A stretch of DNA of 64,000 nucleotides, taken from assembly GCF_003627095.1 (NCBI RefSeq), contig NZ_CP032627.1, positions 558,001 through 622,000 of the forward strand, written 5' to 3'. Below, piece by piece: positions 50,590-58,964 of this stretch. The number at the start of each line of letters is the position of its first letter. The first letter of the stretch is position 1. Under the pieces are notes generated by a model, which was not told the DNA's origin, did not search any database, and saw nothing but the letters and a program-made list of their open reading frames with translations. The position numbers and the translations under genes were made by a program. This DNA is from Lactococcus allomyrinae (GTDB lineage: Bacteria; Bacillota; Bacilli; Lactobacillales; Streptococcaceae).

Positions 50590-52269
50590 ATGGCACAAAT
50601 TCAAAATCCGGTTTTACCAGGGTTCAATGCGGATCCTTCAATCATTCGTGTAGATGATACGTACTACATCGCAAATTCAACTTTTGAGTGGTTTCCAGGC
50701 GTGCGTTTACACGAATCAAAAGATTTAGCACATTGGAACTTGCTTCCATCACCTCTATCGACCACAAACTTACTGGATATGAAAGGAAATCCATCATCAG
50801 GAGGAATCTGGGCACCAGATTTATCTTACTCTGATGGAAAATTTTGGTTGGTTTATACTGATGTAAAAATTACCGAGGGGGCTTTTAAGGATATGACAAA
50901 TTATCTGACAACAGCAGTAGATATCCATGGTCCTTGGTCTGAACCAATTAAGCTTAATGGTGTAGGTTTTGATGCTTCACTTTTTCATGATGAAGATGGC
51001 AGAAAATATCTTGTCCAACAAACTTGGGATCACCGTGAATATCATCATCCCTTTGATGGAATTACATTGACAGAATTTGATGTATCAACGATGAAACTTC
51101 GTCCAGAAACAGCAAGAACAATCTATAAAGGAACTCACGTTAAGCTAGTTGAAGGTCCACACCTTTATAGAGTAAATGGTTATTATTTTCTTTTTGTTGC
51201 TCAAGGCGGGACAATATTTACTCACCAAGAAGTCGTTGCCAGATCTAAGACCTTAGAAGCAAACTCGTTTGAAACAGAGCCTGGAGATCCTTTTATTACC
51301 AATTTTGATACACCTGATTCATATATTCAAAAACAAGGACATGGTGGCTTAGTTTCAACACCTGAGGGAGAATGGTATTATGCTTCCCTTTGCGCTCGAC
51401 CTTGGAATAGAGAAAATGAATCCAGCACGGATCCACGTGGCTGGTCAACATTAGGACGTGAAACTTCTATTCAAAAGGTTGAATGGGACAAAGAAGGTTG
51501 GCCTCGTATTGTCGGTGGACATGGCGGTACTACTTTTGTTGAAGGACCCAAAGATGCGATTGAGACAAAGGCTCCTCTTCATCACTCGCAACACGATGAT
51601 TTTGAAAATGACACACTAGATATAAATTGGAATACTCTTCGTGTACCGTTTAGTAAAAAAATGGGTCAAGTGGGAAATGGTAAATTAACTCTAGTGGGTC
51701 AAGGATCACTTGCTAATGTTCATGACTTATCTTTAATTGCTCGTAGATGGCAAACTTTTTACTTTGATGCTGAAACCAAAATTAAATTTAACCCTTTCAG
51801 TTATCAACAAATGGCTGGTTTAACCAACTATTATAACGACCGTCATTGGAGTTTTGCTTTTGTGACATGGAATGAAATCAAAGGTCATGTCATCGAAGTT
51901 GGAGAAAATAATCGTGGCAATTATACATCGTATTTGAAAGATAATGCAATAAAAATTCCTGAAGGAACAGAGTATGTTTGGTTGCGAACAAAAGTTCGTA
52001 AAGAAACATATAGCTATGAATATTCGTTTGATGGCAAAGAATTTATAGAAATTCCAGTTTATTTGGACGCAGCCGTGTTGTCAGATGATTATGTGGTGCA
52101 GTCTTATGGTGGATTCTTCACGGGTGCTTTTGTAGGACTTGCTGTTGTTGATTATTCTGGATATGATGTTCAAGCTGAGTTTGATTATTTTGATTATCAA
52201 GAACTAGGCGACAAACTTCTTAAGGATGGTTCGTACAGCTGGGAAGCTAGTGAATCTCGTTTTGATTAA
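50590..52269 (+). CDS. xynB: GH43 beta-xylosidase
   Basis: A 559-residue intracellular glycosidase of GH43 that releases xylose from xylooligosaccharides. The catalytic base is in PGFNADPSIIRVDDTYY (Asp near residue 15), the pKa-modulating Asp in VGFDASLFHDEDG, and the acid Glu in VEGPHLYRVNGYY; the C-terminal beta-sandwich follows after residue ~330. No signal peptide is present, so the importer must deliver the substrate. GGAGAA precedes ATG 50590. A hairpin follows the gene. Confidence 0.95.
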   Translation: MAQIQNPVLPGFNADPSIIRVDDTYYIANSTFEWFPGVRLHESKDLAHWNLLPSPLSTTNLLDMKGNPSSGGIWAPDLSYSDGKFWLVYTDVKITEGAFKDMTNYLTTAVDIHGPWSEPIKLNGVGFDASLFHDEDGRKYLVQQTWDHREYHHPFDGITLTEFDVSTMKLRPETARTIYKGTHVKLVEGPHLYRVNGYYFLFVAQGGTIFTHQEVVARSKTLEANSFETEPGDPFITNFDTPDSYIQKQGHGGLVSTPEGEWYYASLCARPWNRENESSTDPRGWSTLGRETSIQKVEWDKEGWPRIVGGHGGTTFVEGPKDAIETKAPLHHSQHDDFENDTLDINWNTLRVPFSKKMGQVGNGKLTLVGQGSLANVHDLSLIARRWQTFYFDAETKIKFNPFSYQQMAGLTNYYNDRHWSFAFVTWNEIKGHVIEVGENNRGNYTSYLKDNAIKIPEGTEYVWLRTKVRKETYSYEYSFDGKEFIEIPVYLDAAVLSDDYVVQSYGGFFTGAFVGLAVVDYSGYDVQAEFDYFDYQELGDKLLKDGSYSWEASESRFD

Positions 52270-52279
52270 TAAGAAAATA

Positions 52280-52314
52280 GCTCACTTCATCTTTAAAGGC
52301 GAAGTGAGTTTTCT
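52280..52314 (+). terminator. hairpin between xynB and the aldo/keto reductase gene
   Basis: GCTCACTTC / GAAGTGAG stem with a 12-nt loop, then TTTTCT. A partial terminator, since the next gene starts 16 nt later without a promoter of its own. Confidence 0.7.
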
Positions 52315-52329
52315 AAAGGTAAGGTAAAA

Positions 52330-53178
52330 ATGAACAAAAATTATGGAAAAAAGTTTGTAACATTGAACAATGGAATAAAGATGCCAATCCTTGGGTTTGG
52401 TTCTGTTCTTGAAACAGATGTTTCTGATTTTGATGCTGTTTATAATAGCGCTTGGAATAAGGGGTATCGCCTTTTTGACACAGCATCAAACTATGGCAAT
52501 CAGATTGCGCTTGGAAATTGGCTACAAACTTTAGAATGTAATCGTGAGGAATATTGGTTGACGAGTAAAGTCGCCCAAGATGAGCAAGGTTATGAACAAA
52601 CATTGGCTGCATTTCAGAAAACACTCAAGGAATTACAGACGGATTATTTGGATTTATATTTGATTCATTGGCCAAAAGAAAAAACTTTTTTTGAAACATG
52701 GAAGGCAATGGAAGAACTCTATGATGAGGGGCTTGTAAGAGCGATAGGAGTGTCAAATTTTGAACCCAATCATATTGATCGTCTTTTAACACGAGCAAGA
52801 ATTATGCCTGCAGTTGACCAAGTCGAAACGCATCCTTATTTTTCTAACCATGTTACTCATGATTATTTAAAAAAGTTAGAAATTCAACCTCAGGCATGGA
52901 GTCCTTTGGGTCATGGTGGTCAAGAACTAAATGATAATAAAATAATAGAATTAGCCCAAAAGTATCATAAGTCAGTTGGGCAGATTATTTTACGTTGGCT
53001 TGTTCAAAAAGGGGTTACTGCCATTCCAAAATCAACGAATTTTGTAAGGCAAGAACAAAATATTAGTATTTTTGATTGGTCATTGACACCAATAGATGAA
53101 CAAGCCATTGACGAACTGCAAAAAGGAGAGCGAGTAATGGGTGCGCCAGATGAAAATTATACAGAAGATAAATGGTAA
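52330..53178 (+). CDS. aldo/keto reductase
   Basis: A 282-residue NADPH-dependent reductase. The catalytic tetrad is visible: Asp and Tyr in RLFDTASNYGN, Lys in WLTSKVA and His in LIHWPKE; the C-terminal IPKSTNFVRQEQN binds the cofactor. The N-terminal VTLNNGIKMPILGFGS is typical of the AKR5 group. In the xyl operon it might reduce xylose or a byproduct, but bacterial AKR5 proteins have many substrates. AAGG upstream; its stop overlaps the frame of the next gene. Confidence 0.88.
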   Translation: MNKNYGKKFVTLNNGIKMPILGFGSVLETDVSDFDAVYNSAWNKGYRLFDTASNYGNQIALGNWLQTLECNREEYWLTSKVAQDEQGYEQTLAAFQKTLKELQTDYLDLYLIHWPKEKTFFETWKAMEELYDEGLVRAIGVSNFEPNHIDRLLTRARIMPAVDQVETHPYFSNHVTHDYLKKLEIQPQAWSPLGHGGQELNDNKIIELAQKYHKSVGQIILRWLVQKGVTAIPKSTNFVRQEQNISIFDWSLTPIDEQAIDELQKGERVMGAPDENYTEDKW

Positions 53179-53192
53179 GAAAGGGGAATAAA

Positions 53193-53798
53193 GTGCAAAG
53201 AACACTTACTGATGAAGAAATTGAGCGATTGAGCAAGATATCCCTATTTGAAAAAATAGAAAATGGAGATTGGTATCAGTTTGGCAAAGCACCAGAATTG
53301 CAAGAAATTGTCAAAAAGAGCAGCCAAAGCATACAAAAAATAAATGATAAATCAAAAGAAAGTTTTGAAGAAGCAAGAGAGCTTCTCGAAGACTTTTTGC
53401 CTCATCTTTCTAAGACAGCCGAAATCTATTTTCCGTTGACGAGTGTAGAATATCCTGAGCGTTTTTATGTTGGAGAAGAAAGTTTTATTAACTCTGGAAT
53501 ACAAGTGATTAGTGCTGGAAAAGTGACGATAGGAAATCACTGTTTTATTGGTCCAAATTGTCAATTATTTACTCCTAATCATCATGCTAGTAATCCCAAA
53601 TTAAGAAGACAAGGTTGGCAATATGATGCACCGATTACGATTGGGAATGATTGTTGGCTTGGAGGAACTGTGATTATCTTACCAGGGGTGTCAATTGGAG
53701 ATGATGTTGTGATTGGTGCAGGAAGTGTAGTCACTAAAGATGTTCCCAGTCATTGCATGGTTGCTGGAAATCCAGCACGTATATTAAAAAGATACTGA
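53193..53798 (+). CDS. left-handed beta-helix sugar O-acetyltransferase (maltose/galactoside type)
   Basis: A 201-residue acetyltransferase of the LacA/Maa group: an N-terminal helical part (SKISLFEKIENGDWYQF) then the hexapeptide-repeat helix (VISAGKVTIGNHCFIGPNCQLFTPNHHA with the catalytic His, APITIGNDCWLGGTVIILPGVSIGDDVVIGAGSVVTKDVP). It transfers acetyl from acetyl-CoA to a sugar hydroxyl. GTG 53193 has AAAGGGGAA 7 nt upstream; ATG 53172 would overlap the reductase stop. It stands opposite in function to the CE4 deacetylase of the same operon, perhaps to acetylate non-metabolised sugars for export. Confidence 0.88.
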   Translation: MQRTLTDEEIERLSKISLFEKIENGDWYQFGKAPELQEIVKKSSQSIQKINDKSKESFEEARELLEDFLPHLSKTAEIYFPLTSVEYPERFYVGEESFINSGIQVISAGKVTIGNHCFIGPNCQLFTPNHHASNPKLRRQGWQYDAPITIGNDCWLGGTVIILPGVSIGDDVVIGAGSVVTKDVPSHCMVAGNPARILKRY

Positions 53799-53811
53799 TG
53801 ATAGGTTACAG

Positions 53812-53840
53812 CCGTCTGATGAAAAAAGACGGTTTTTTTT
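53812..53840 (+). terminator. terminator of the xyl operon
   Basis: CCGTCT-gatgaaaaa-AGACGG followed by eight T. Confidence 0.9.
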
Positions 53841-53852
53841 ATATGAAATAAA

Positions 53853-53940
53853 CGCAACCTTTCCGTTTTAAAATATCAAAGTTCTCCAAGAAAATATAAT
53901 TAGAAAGCGGTATCATTTAAGTGCAATAATACAATGCAAG
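53853..53940 (+). promoter_or_regulatory. xylT control region with cre-like site
   Basis: TAGAAAGCGGTATCA (53901-53915) fits the cre consensus with one mismatch. The whole block resembles 41614-41690, so the two may share a XylR activation site. Confidence 0.6.
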
Positions 53941-53976
53941 AGAAACTTGCGAAAATAAAATTAAGGAGTTATTGTT

Positions 53977-55347
53977 ATGAGAAAACTTTCTCCCACTTTC
54001 ATCTATTTTTTTGGAGCTTTAGGTGGGCTATTATTTGGATATGATACGGGTGTTATATCTGGTGCATTACTTTTCATTGAAAAAGAGAGTTGGCATGTTA
54101 GTAGTTGGGCTTGGATGGAAGGATGGATTACTGCAGCAGTTTTGATGGGGGCGGTAATTGGTGCTATTGTTATTGGACCAATGAGTGATAGGTTTGGACG
54201 TAAACGACTTTTGTTACTATCAGCAATCATATTTTTTATTGGAGCTTTAGGTTCTGGACTTTCTAATAGTGCAGAGCTACTCATCATTTCACGTGTTATT
54301 TTAGGTATGGCTGTTGGTTCAGCATCTGCATTAGTTCCCACTTATCTATCAGAACTTTCACCTGCAGAAATTCGTGGTGGAGTATCTACGATGTTCCAAT
54401 TGATGATTATGACTGGAATTTTACTTGCTTACATTTCAAATTATGCTTTACAAGGAGTGGCAGGAAACTGGCATTGGATGCTTGGGCTTGCGACAATTCC
54501 TGCTGCCTTACTCTTTATTGGTGGGTTATTTTTACCTGAATCTCCACGATTTCTTGTACGTCATGATGATGAAAAGGGAGCGCGTGATATTTTAAAGATG
54601 ATTAATGACAATCCTGATTCTATTGATGCCGAAATTTCTGATATACAGCTTATGGCTAGTGAAGAAAAACAAGGTGGGTTGCAAGAATTATTTGGGAAAA
54701 TGTCACGTCCAGTGTTAATTATGGCGATTGGACTCGCTGTTTTCCAACAAGTGATGGGCTGTAATACTGTTTTATACTTCGCTCCATCAATCTTTGTTTC
54801 TGTTGGTTTTGGAGCAAGTGCAGCATTGCTTGCTCACATTGGTATTGGCATTTTTAACGTGATTGTCACCTATATTGCAATGAAAGTAATGGATAAAGTT
54901 AATCGTCGATGGATGTTGAATTTTGGGGCTTGGGGAATGGGAATTTCTCTTGTGCTGATGTCTGTTGGAATGATTTTGGCTGAAAATGCACATATTGGTT
55001 TTGGGAAATATTTGGCGGTTATTGCATTAACGGTTTATATTGCTTTCTTCTCGGCAACATGGGGCCCTGTAATGTGGGTGATGATTGGTGAAAGTTTCCC
55101 CCTAAAAATTCGTGGACTTGGAAACTCCTTTGGAGCTGCAGTTAACTGGGCTGCAAATTGGGTGGTTTCATTAACTTTTTTGCCTTTGCTTTCATTTTTT
55201 GGTACGGGTAAAATCTTCTTGCTTTATGCAGCTTGTTGTTTTCTATCAATCTGGTTTACGAGTAAGAAAGTTATCGAAACTCGCGGTAAGACATTGGAAC
55301 AAATTGAAGCAGAACTACTTCATCGTGTCCATCATCTTAACGGATAA
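53977..55347 (+). CDS. xylT: D-xylose:proton symporter
   Basis: A 456-residue MFS sugar porter with 12 membrane helices. Sugar-transporter signatures: GGLLFGYDTGVISGALLFI in helix 1, GPMSDRFGRKRLLL between helices 2 and 3, PTYLSELSPAEIRGG, LPESPRFLV before the central loop, and WVMIGESFPLKIRGLG later. It most resembles XylE/XylT-type xylose symporters. AAGGAG precedes ATG 53977. It is transcribed apart from the main operon, with a cre and an element shared with 41614-41690 upstream; phosphoketolase follows 64 nt later. Confidence 0.9.
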   Translation: MRKLSPTFIYFFGALGGLLFGYDTGVISGALLFIEKESWHVSSWAWMEGWITAAVLMGAVIGAIVIGPMSDRFGRKRLLLLSAIIFFIGALGSGLSNSAELLIISRVILGMAVGSASALVPTYLSELSPAEIRGGVSTMFQLMIMTGILLAYISNYALQGVAGNWHWMLGLATIPAALLFIGGLFLPESPRFLVRHDDEKGARDILKMINDNPDSIDAEISDIQLMASEEKQGGLQELFGKMSRPVLIMAIGLAVFQQVMGCNTVLYFAPSIFVSVGFGASAALLAHIGIGIFNVIVTYIAMKVMDKVNRRWMLNFGAWGMGISLVLMSVGMILAENAHIGFGKYLAVIALTVYIAFFSATWGPVMWVMIGESFPLKIRGLGNSFGAAVNWAANWVVSLTFLPLLSFFGTGKIFLLYAACCFLSIWFTSKKVIETRGKTLEQIEAELLHRVHHLNG

Positions 55348-55410
55348 ATATAATAAAATCAAGCTTGTTTGTAAATTTTAAATGGAGATAGAAATTAAAA
55401 GGAGAATATA

Positions 55411-57885
55411 GTGGCAAATTATAATTCAGATGAGTATCTTAAAAATCTTGATAAATGGTGGAGAGCAGCAACCTATCTTGGTGCAGGAATGATTTTTTTG
55501 AAATCTAATCCACTTTTTTCAGTAACTAAAACACCGATTCAAGCAGAAGACTTGAAGGCCAATCCAATTGGTCACTGGGGAACTGTTTCAGGACAAACTT
55601 TCCTCTATGCCCATGCCAATCGTTTGATTAATAAATATCAACAGAAGATGTTTTATCTTGGAGGTCCTGGACATGGCGGGCAGGCGATGGTTGTTCCTTC
55701 ATATCTTGATGGAAGTTATACAGAAGCTTATCCTGAAATCACACAAGATCTTGAAGGCATGACACGTTTGTACAAACGATTCTCATTTCCAGGTGGTATT
55801 GGCTCACATATGACGGCACAAACGCCAGGTTCATTACATGAAGGGGGAGAATTGGGATATACGCTTTCTCATGCGACGGGAGCAATCCTTGACCAACCTG
55901 ACCAAATTGCTTTTGCTGTGGTTGGGGATGGGGAAGCAGAAACAGGTCCTCTGATGGCAGGTTGGCATTCTATCAAATTTATTAATCCTAAAAATGATGG
56001 CGCGCTTTTACCAATTTTGGACTTGAATGGTTTTAAAATTTCTAATCCAACGCTATTTGCTCGAACTTCTGATGTGGATATTCGTAAATTTTTTGAAGGA
56101 CTAGGATATAGTCCGCGATATATCGAAAACGATGATATCCATGATTACATGACTTATCATAAAATTGCAGCGGAAGTATTTGATAAAGCGATAGAAGATA
56201 TTCATCAGATCTGGTCAGATGCGCGTGAACATGGTCGCTATCAAAACGGAGAAATTCCAGCTTGGCCCGTTATTATTGCACGACTCCCGAAAGGTTGGGG
56301 CGGACCTCGTTTTAATGATTGGTCAGGTCCAAAATTCCACGGGAACGGTATGCCGATTGAACATAGTTTCCGTGCTCATCAAGTTCCATTGCCATTATCG
56401 AGTCGAAATATGCAGACTCTGCCAGAGTTTGAAGAGTGGATGACGTCTTATAAACCTGAAGAATTATTTAATACTGATGGAACCCTCAAAGAAGAATTAC
56501 GTGAGTTTTCTCCGAAAGGGAATATGCGCATGGCAGCCAATCCTGTAACGAATGGTGGAATTGATGGTTCAAACTTGACGTTACCAGATTGGAAAAAGTT
56601 TGCAAATGATATTACAGCGGAAAATCGCGGTAAATTATTGCCAGTAGTCAATGACAATATGGATATGAATGTGCTGTCTAAGTATTTTGCCGAGATTGTG
56701 AAGCTCAATCCAACAAGATTCCGCCTGTTTGGCCCTGATGAAACGATGTCTAATCGTTTTTGGGAAATGTTTAAGGTGACCAATCGTCAATGGATGCAAG
56801 TCATCAAAAATCCTAATGATGAGTCCATTGCACCAGAGGGAAGGATTATTGATTCCCAATTATCAGAACACCAAGCAGAAGGATTTTTGGAAGCATATAC
56901 TTTGACTGGTCGTACAGGAGTTTTTGCTTCGTATGAAAGTTTTCTGCGTGTAGTTGATTCTATGTTGACGCAGTACTTTAAATGGATTCGTCAGGCTTCT
57001 GATCAAAAATGGCGGCATGATTATCCAGCTTTAAATGTGATTTCAACTTCAACAGTTTTCCAACAAGACCATAATGGTTATACTCACCAAGATCCTGGTA
57101 TGTTGACACATTTGGCGGAAAAGAAGTCTGATTTTATTCGTCAGTATTTACCAGCTGATGGAAATACTTTGCTGGCTGTGTTTAATCGTGCTTTTCAAGA
57201 TAGGAGCAAAATCAATCATGTTGTTGCCTCAAAACAACCTCGCCAACAATGGTTCACAGTTGAAGAAGCGGAAAAATTAGCAACGGATGGTCTTGCCGTT
57301 ATTGATTGGGCTTCGACGGCTAAAGAAGGGGAAAGGGTTGATTTGGTTTTTGCTTCTGCGGGTGCGGAGCCTACGATTGAAACCTTGGCAGCTTTGAAGC
57401 TGGTAAATGAAATTTTCCCAGAAGTGAAGTTCCGTTATGTCAATGTTGTTGAACTCGGGCGCTTACAGAAAAAGAATGGTTTACTTAATCAGGAGCGTGA
57501 ACTTTCGGATGAAGAATTTGAAAAATACTTTGGTCCGTCAGGAACACCAGTTATTTTTGGATTTCATGGCTATGAAGATTTGATCGAATCAATTTTTTAT
57601 CAAAGAGGGCATCTGGGATTGAAAGCGCATGGTTACCGCGAAGATGGTGATATCACTACGACGTATGATATGCGGGTTTATTCAGAACTGGATCGTTTTC
57701 ATCAAGCGATTGATGCTGTCCAAATTCTGTATGTCGAACGCAAAGTCAATCAAGCATTGGCAAAGGCATTTATTGACCGAATGAAGCGAACAATTGCGCA
57801 TCATTTCGAGGTAACGCGTAACGAAGGAATAGATATTCCAGAATTTACAGATTGGGTTTGGAAAGACTTGAATTGTAAAGAATAA
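55411..57885 (+). CDS. xpkA: xylulose-5-phosphate phosphoketolase
   Basis: An 824-residue TPP enzyme that splits xylulose-5-P with phosphate to acetyl-P and glyceraldehyde-3-P. The N-terminal half begins LDKWWRAATYLGAGMIFLKSNPL and has GHWGTVSGQTFLYAHANRLI, GPGHGGQAMV and the TPP-binding GDGEAETGPLMAGWHSIKF; FASYESFLRVVDSMLTQYFKW and QDHNGYTHQDPG follow. GTG 55411 with AAAAGGAGA is the start. It completes the xylose route after xylB and shares the transcript of the symporter or has its own weak promoter. Confidence 0.95.
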   Translation: MANYNSDEYLKNLDKWWRAATYLGAGMIFLKSNPLFSVTKTPIQAEDLKANPIGHWGTVSGQTFLYAHANRLINKYQQKMFYLGGPGHGGQAMVVPSYLDGSYTEAYPEITQDLEGMTRLYKRFSFPGGIGSHMTAQTPGSLHEGGELGYTLSHATGAILDQPDQIAFAVVGDGEAETGPLMAGWHSIKFINPKNDGALLPILDLNGFKISNPTLFARTSDVDIRKFFEGLGYSPRYIENDDIHDYMTYHKIAAEVFDKAIEDIHQIWSDAREHGRYQNGEIPAWPVIIARLPKGWGGPRFNDWSGPKFHGNGMPIEHSFRAHQVPLPLSSRNMQTLPEFEEWMTSYKPEELFNTDGTLKEELREFSPKGNMRMAANPVTNGGIDGSNLTLPDWKKFANDITAENRGKLLPVVNDNMDMNVLSKYFAEIVKLNPTRFRLFGPDETMSNRFWEMFKVTNRQWMQVIKNPNDESIAPEGRIIDSQLSEHQAEGFLEAYTLTGRTGVFASYESFLRVVDSMLTQYFKWIRQASDQKWRHDYPALNVISTSTVFQQDHNGYTHQDPGMLTHLAEKKSDFIRQYLPADGNTLLAVFNRAFQDRSKINHVVASKQPRQQWFTVEEAEKLATDGLAVIDWASTAKEGERVDLVFASAGAEPTIETLAALKLVNEIFPEVKFRYVNVVELGRLQKKNGLLNQERELSDEEFEKYFGPSGTPVIFGFHGYEDLIESIFYQRGHLGLKAHGYREDGDITTTYDMRVYSELDRFHQAIDAVQILYVERKVNQALAKAFIDRMKRTIAHHFEVTRNEGIDIPEFTDWVWKDLNCKE

Positions 57886-57897
57886 ATGATGAATAAA

Positions 57898-57925
57898 AAG
57901 ACCCTCGTGAATTGAGGGCTTTTTT
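57898..57925. terminator. bidirectional terminator between phosphoketolase and glpF
   Basis: ACCCTC-gtgaatt-GAGGGC with T/A runs on both sides, between convergent genes. Confidence 0.85.
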
Positions 57926-57936
57926 GATTAATATTA

Positions 57937-58668
57937 TCAATGGAGTAATCCTAATAAACCTTGGTAGAGTAGTGCTCCAAGAGCACCTCCGAGAATTGGA
58001 CCAACTAGAGGAACTAAAGCGTAGTTCCAACCTGATTTTCCTTTGTTTGCAATAGGGAGTATGCTGTGCATAATACGAGGTCCCCAATCACGTGCGGGAT
58101 TGATGGCATATCCAGTAGTAGCCCCCAATGAAAGACCGATTGCCATGATAAGCCATCCTACCATCATTGGTGAAACACCTGCCACAAGTTTATTTTGACC
58201 AAAAGCAAGAACTCCAATTAGGAGAATGGCTGTTCCGACTGCTTCTCCAAAGATGTTAGATGGAGTATGTTTGATTGCAGGACCAGTAGAGAAACAGCCA
58301 AGGATTGTAGCTGAGTCTTTAGTTTCTGCCCAATGGGGATAGAAGAAAAGCCAGACAAAAAGTTGCCCTACCATTGCTCCAAGAAACTGAGCAAGGATGA
58401 ATGGAAGAACAAGATTCCAACTGAATTTTCCAATTATCGCCATAGCAAGAGTTAAAGCAGGGTTAAATGATGCTGCAGGCGAGAAGACACCACCAATCAT
58501 TACCGCAAATAGAACTGCAAAGCCCCAACCTAGAGCGATTGCAAGCCAACCAGTTCCCTGAGCCTTTGTTTTGTTTAAAGAAACACTAGCAACTACACCA
58601 TTGCCAAATAAGATAATGATAAAATCTCCAAGAAATTCACCAAGACATTGAATCAAAACGGAATGCAT
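57937..58668 (-). CDS. glpF: glycerol uptake facilitator (aquaglyceroporin)
   Basis: A 243-residue MIP-family channel for glycerol. The two NPA boxes are AASFNPALTLA and GYAINPARDWGP, and the latter with D after R is the glycerol-facilitator form. Six membrane helices with half-helices at the NPA boxes. The frame is open 47 codons upstream, but that part is not MIP-like; ATG 58668 with AGGTG upstream starts MHSVLIQCLGEFLGDF, the normal N-terminus. It follows glpD by about 300 nt, with a strong hairpin in between, so it may have its own promoter (a minus-strand TATAAT near 58862-58857). Confidence 0.9.
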   Translation of the reverse strand: MHSVLIQCLGEFLGDFIIILFGNGVVASVSLNKTKAQGTGWLAIALGWGFAVLFAVMIGGVFSPAASFNPALTLAMAIIGKFSWNLVLPFILAQFLGAMVGQLFVWLFFYPHWAETKDSATILGCFSTGPAIKHTPSNIFGEAVGTAILLIGVLAFGQNKLVAGVSPMMVGWLIMAIGLSLGATTGYAINPARDWGPRIMHSILPIANKGKSGWNYALVPLVGPILGGALGALLYQGLLGLLH

Positions 58669-58875
58669 AACGCACCTATATAAAAGGTTTATTAAATAGC
58701 GATATTTTTTCATCAGGGCGCACAAAATACTAACACTTTTTAAAAAAGGTGTTTTTTTACGGCATGTTGGGAAAAGAATATCGTTATTTTTAATAAGCCT
58801 ACCTTTCATTATTTTTTAATTTAACTAGTATATACTATCTCTAGATGGTATATACATTATAATAAGACGGAATAG

Positions 58876-58910
58876 ACAACTCAGGCGCTTTTTTTGCGCC
58901 ATGAAGTTGT
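58876..58910. repeat. hairpin between glpD and glpF, shares a 15-mer with the rhodanese leader
   Basis: ACAACT..AGGCGC-TTTTTTT-GCGCC..AGTTGT makes a long stem. TTTTTGCGCCATGAA (58891-58905) also occurs at 742-756. No T run follows on either side, so it is not a classic terminator. Confidence 0.5.
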
Positions 58911-58964
58911 GTAATAATGTTAATTCATTATTTTTATACTCGCTCATCATCAGTAAGAAGTGGC

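Noticed and set aside
58876-58910. Rho-independent terminator between glpD and glpF
   Set aside because: The stem is strong but no T run follows it on either strand, so it was listed as a hairpin repeat.
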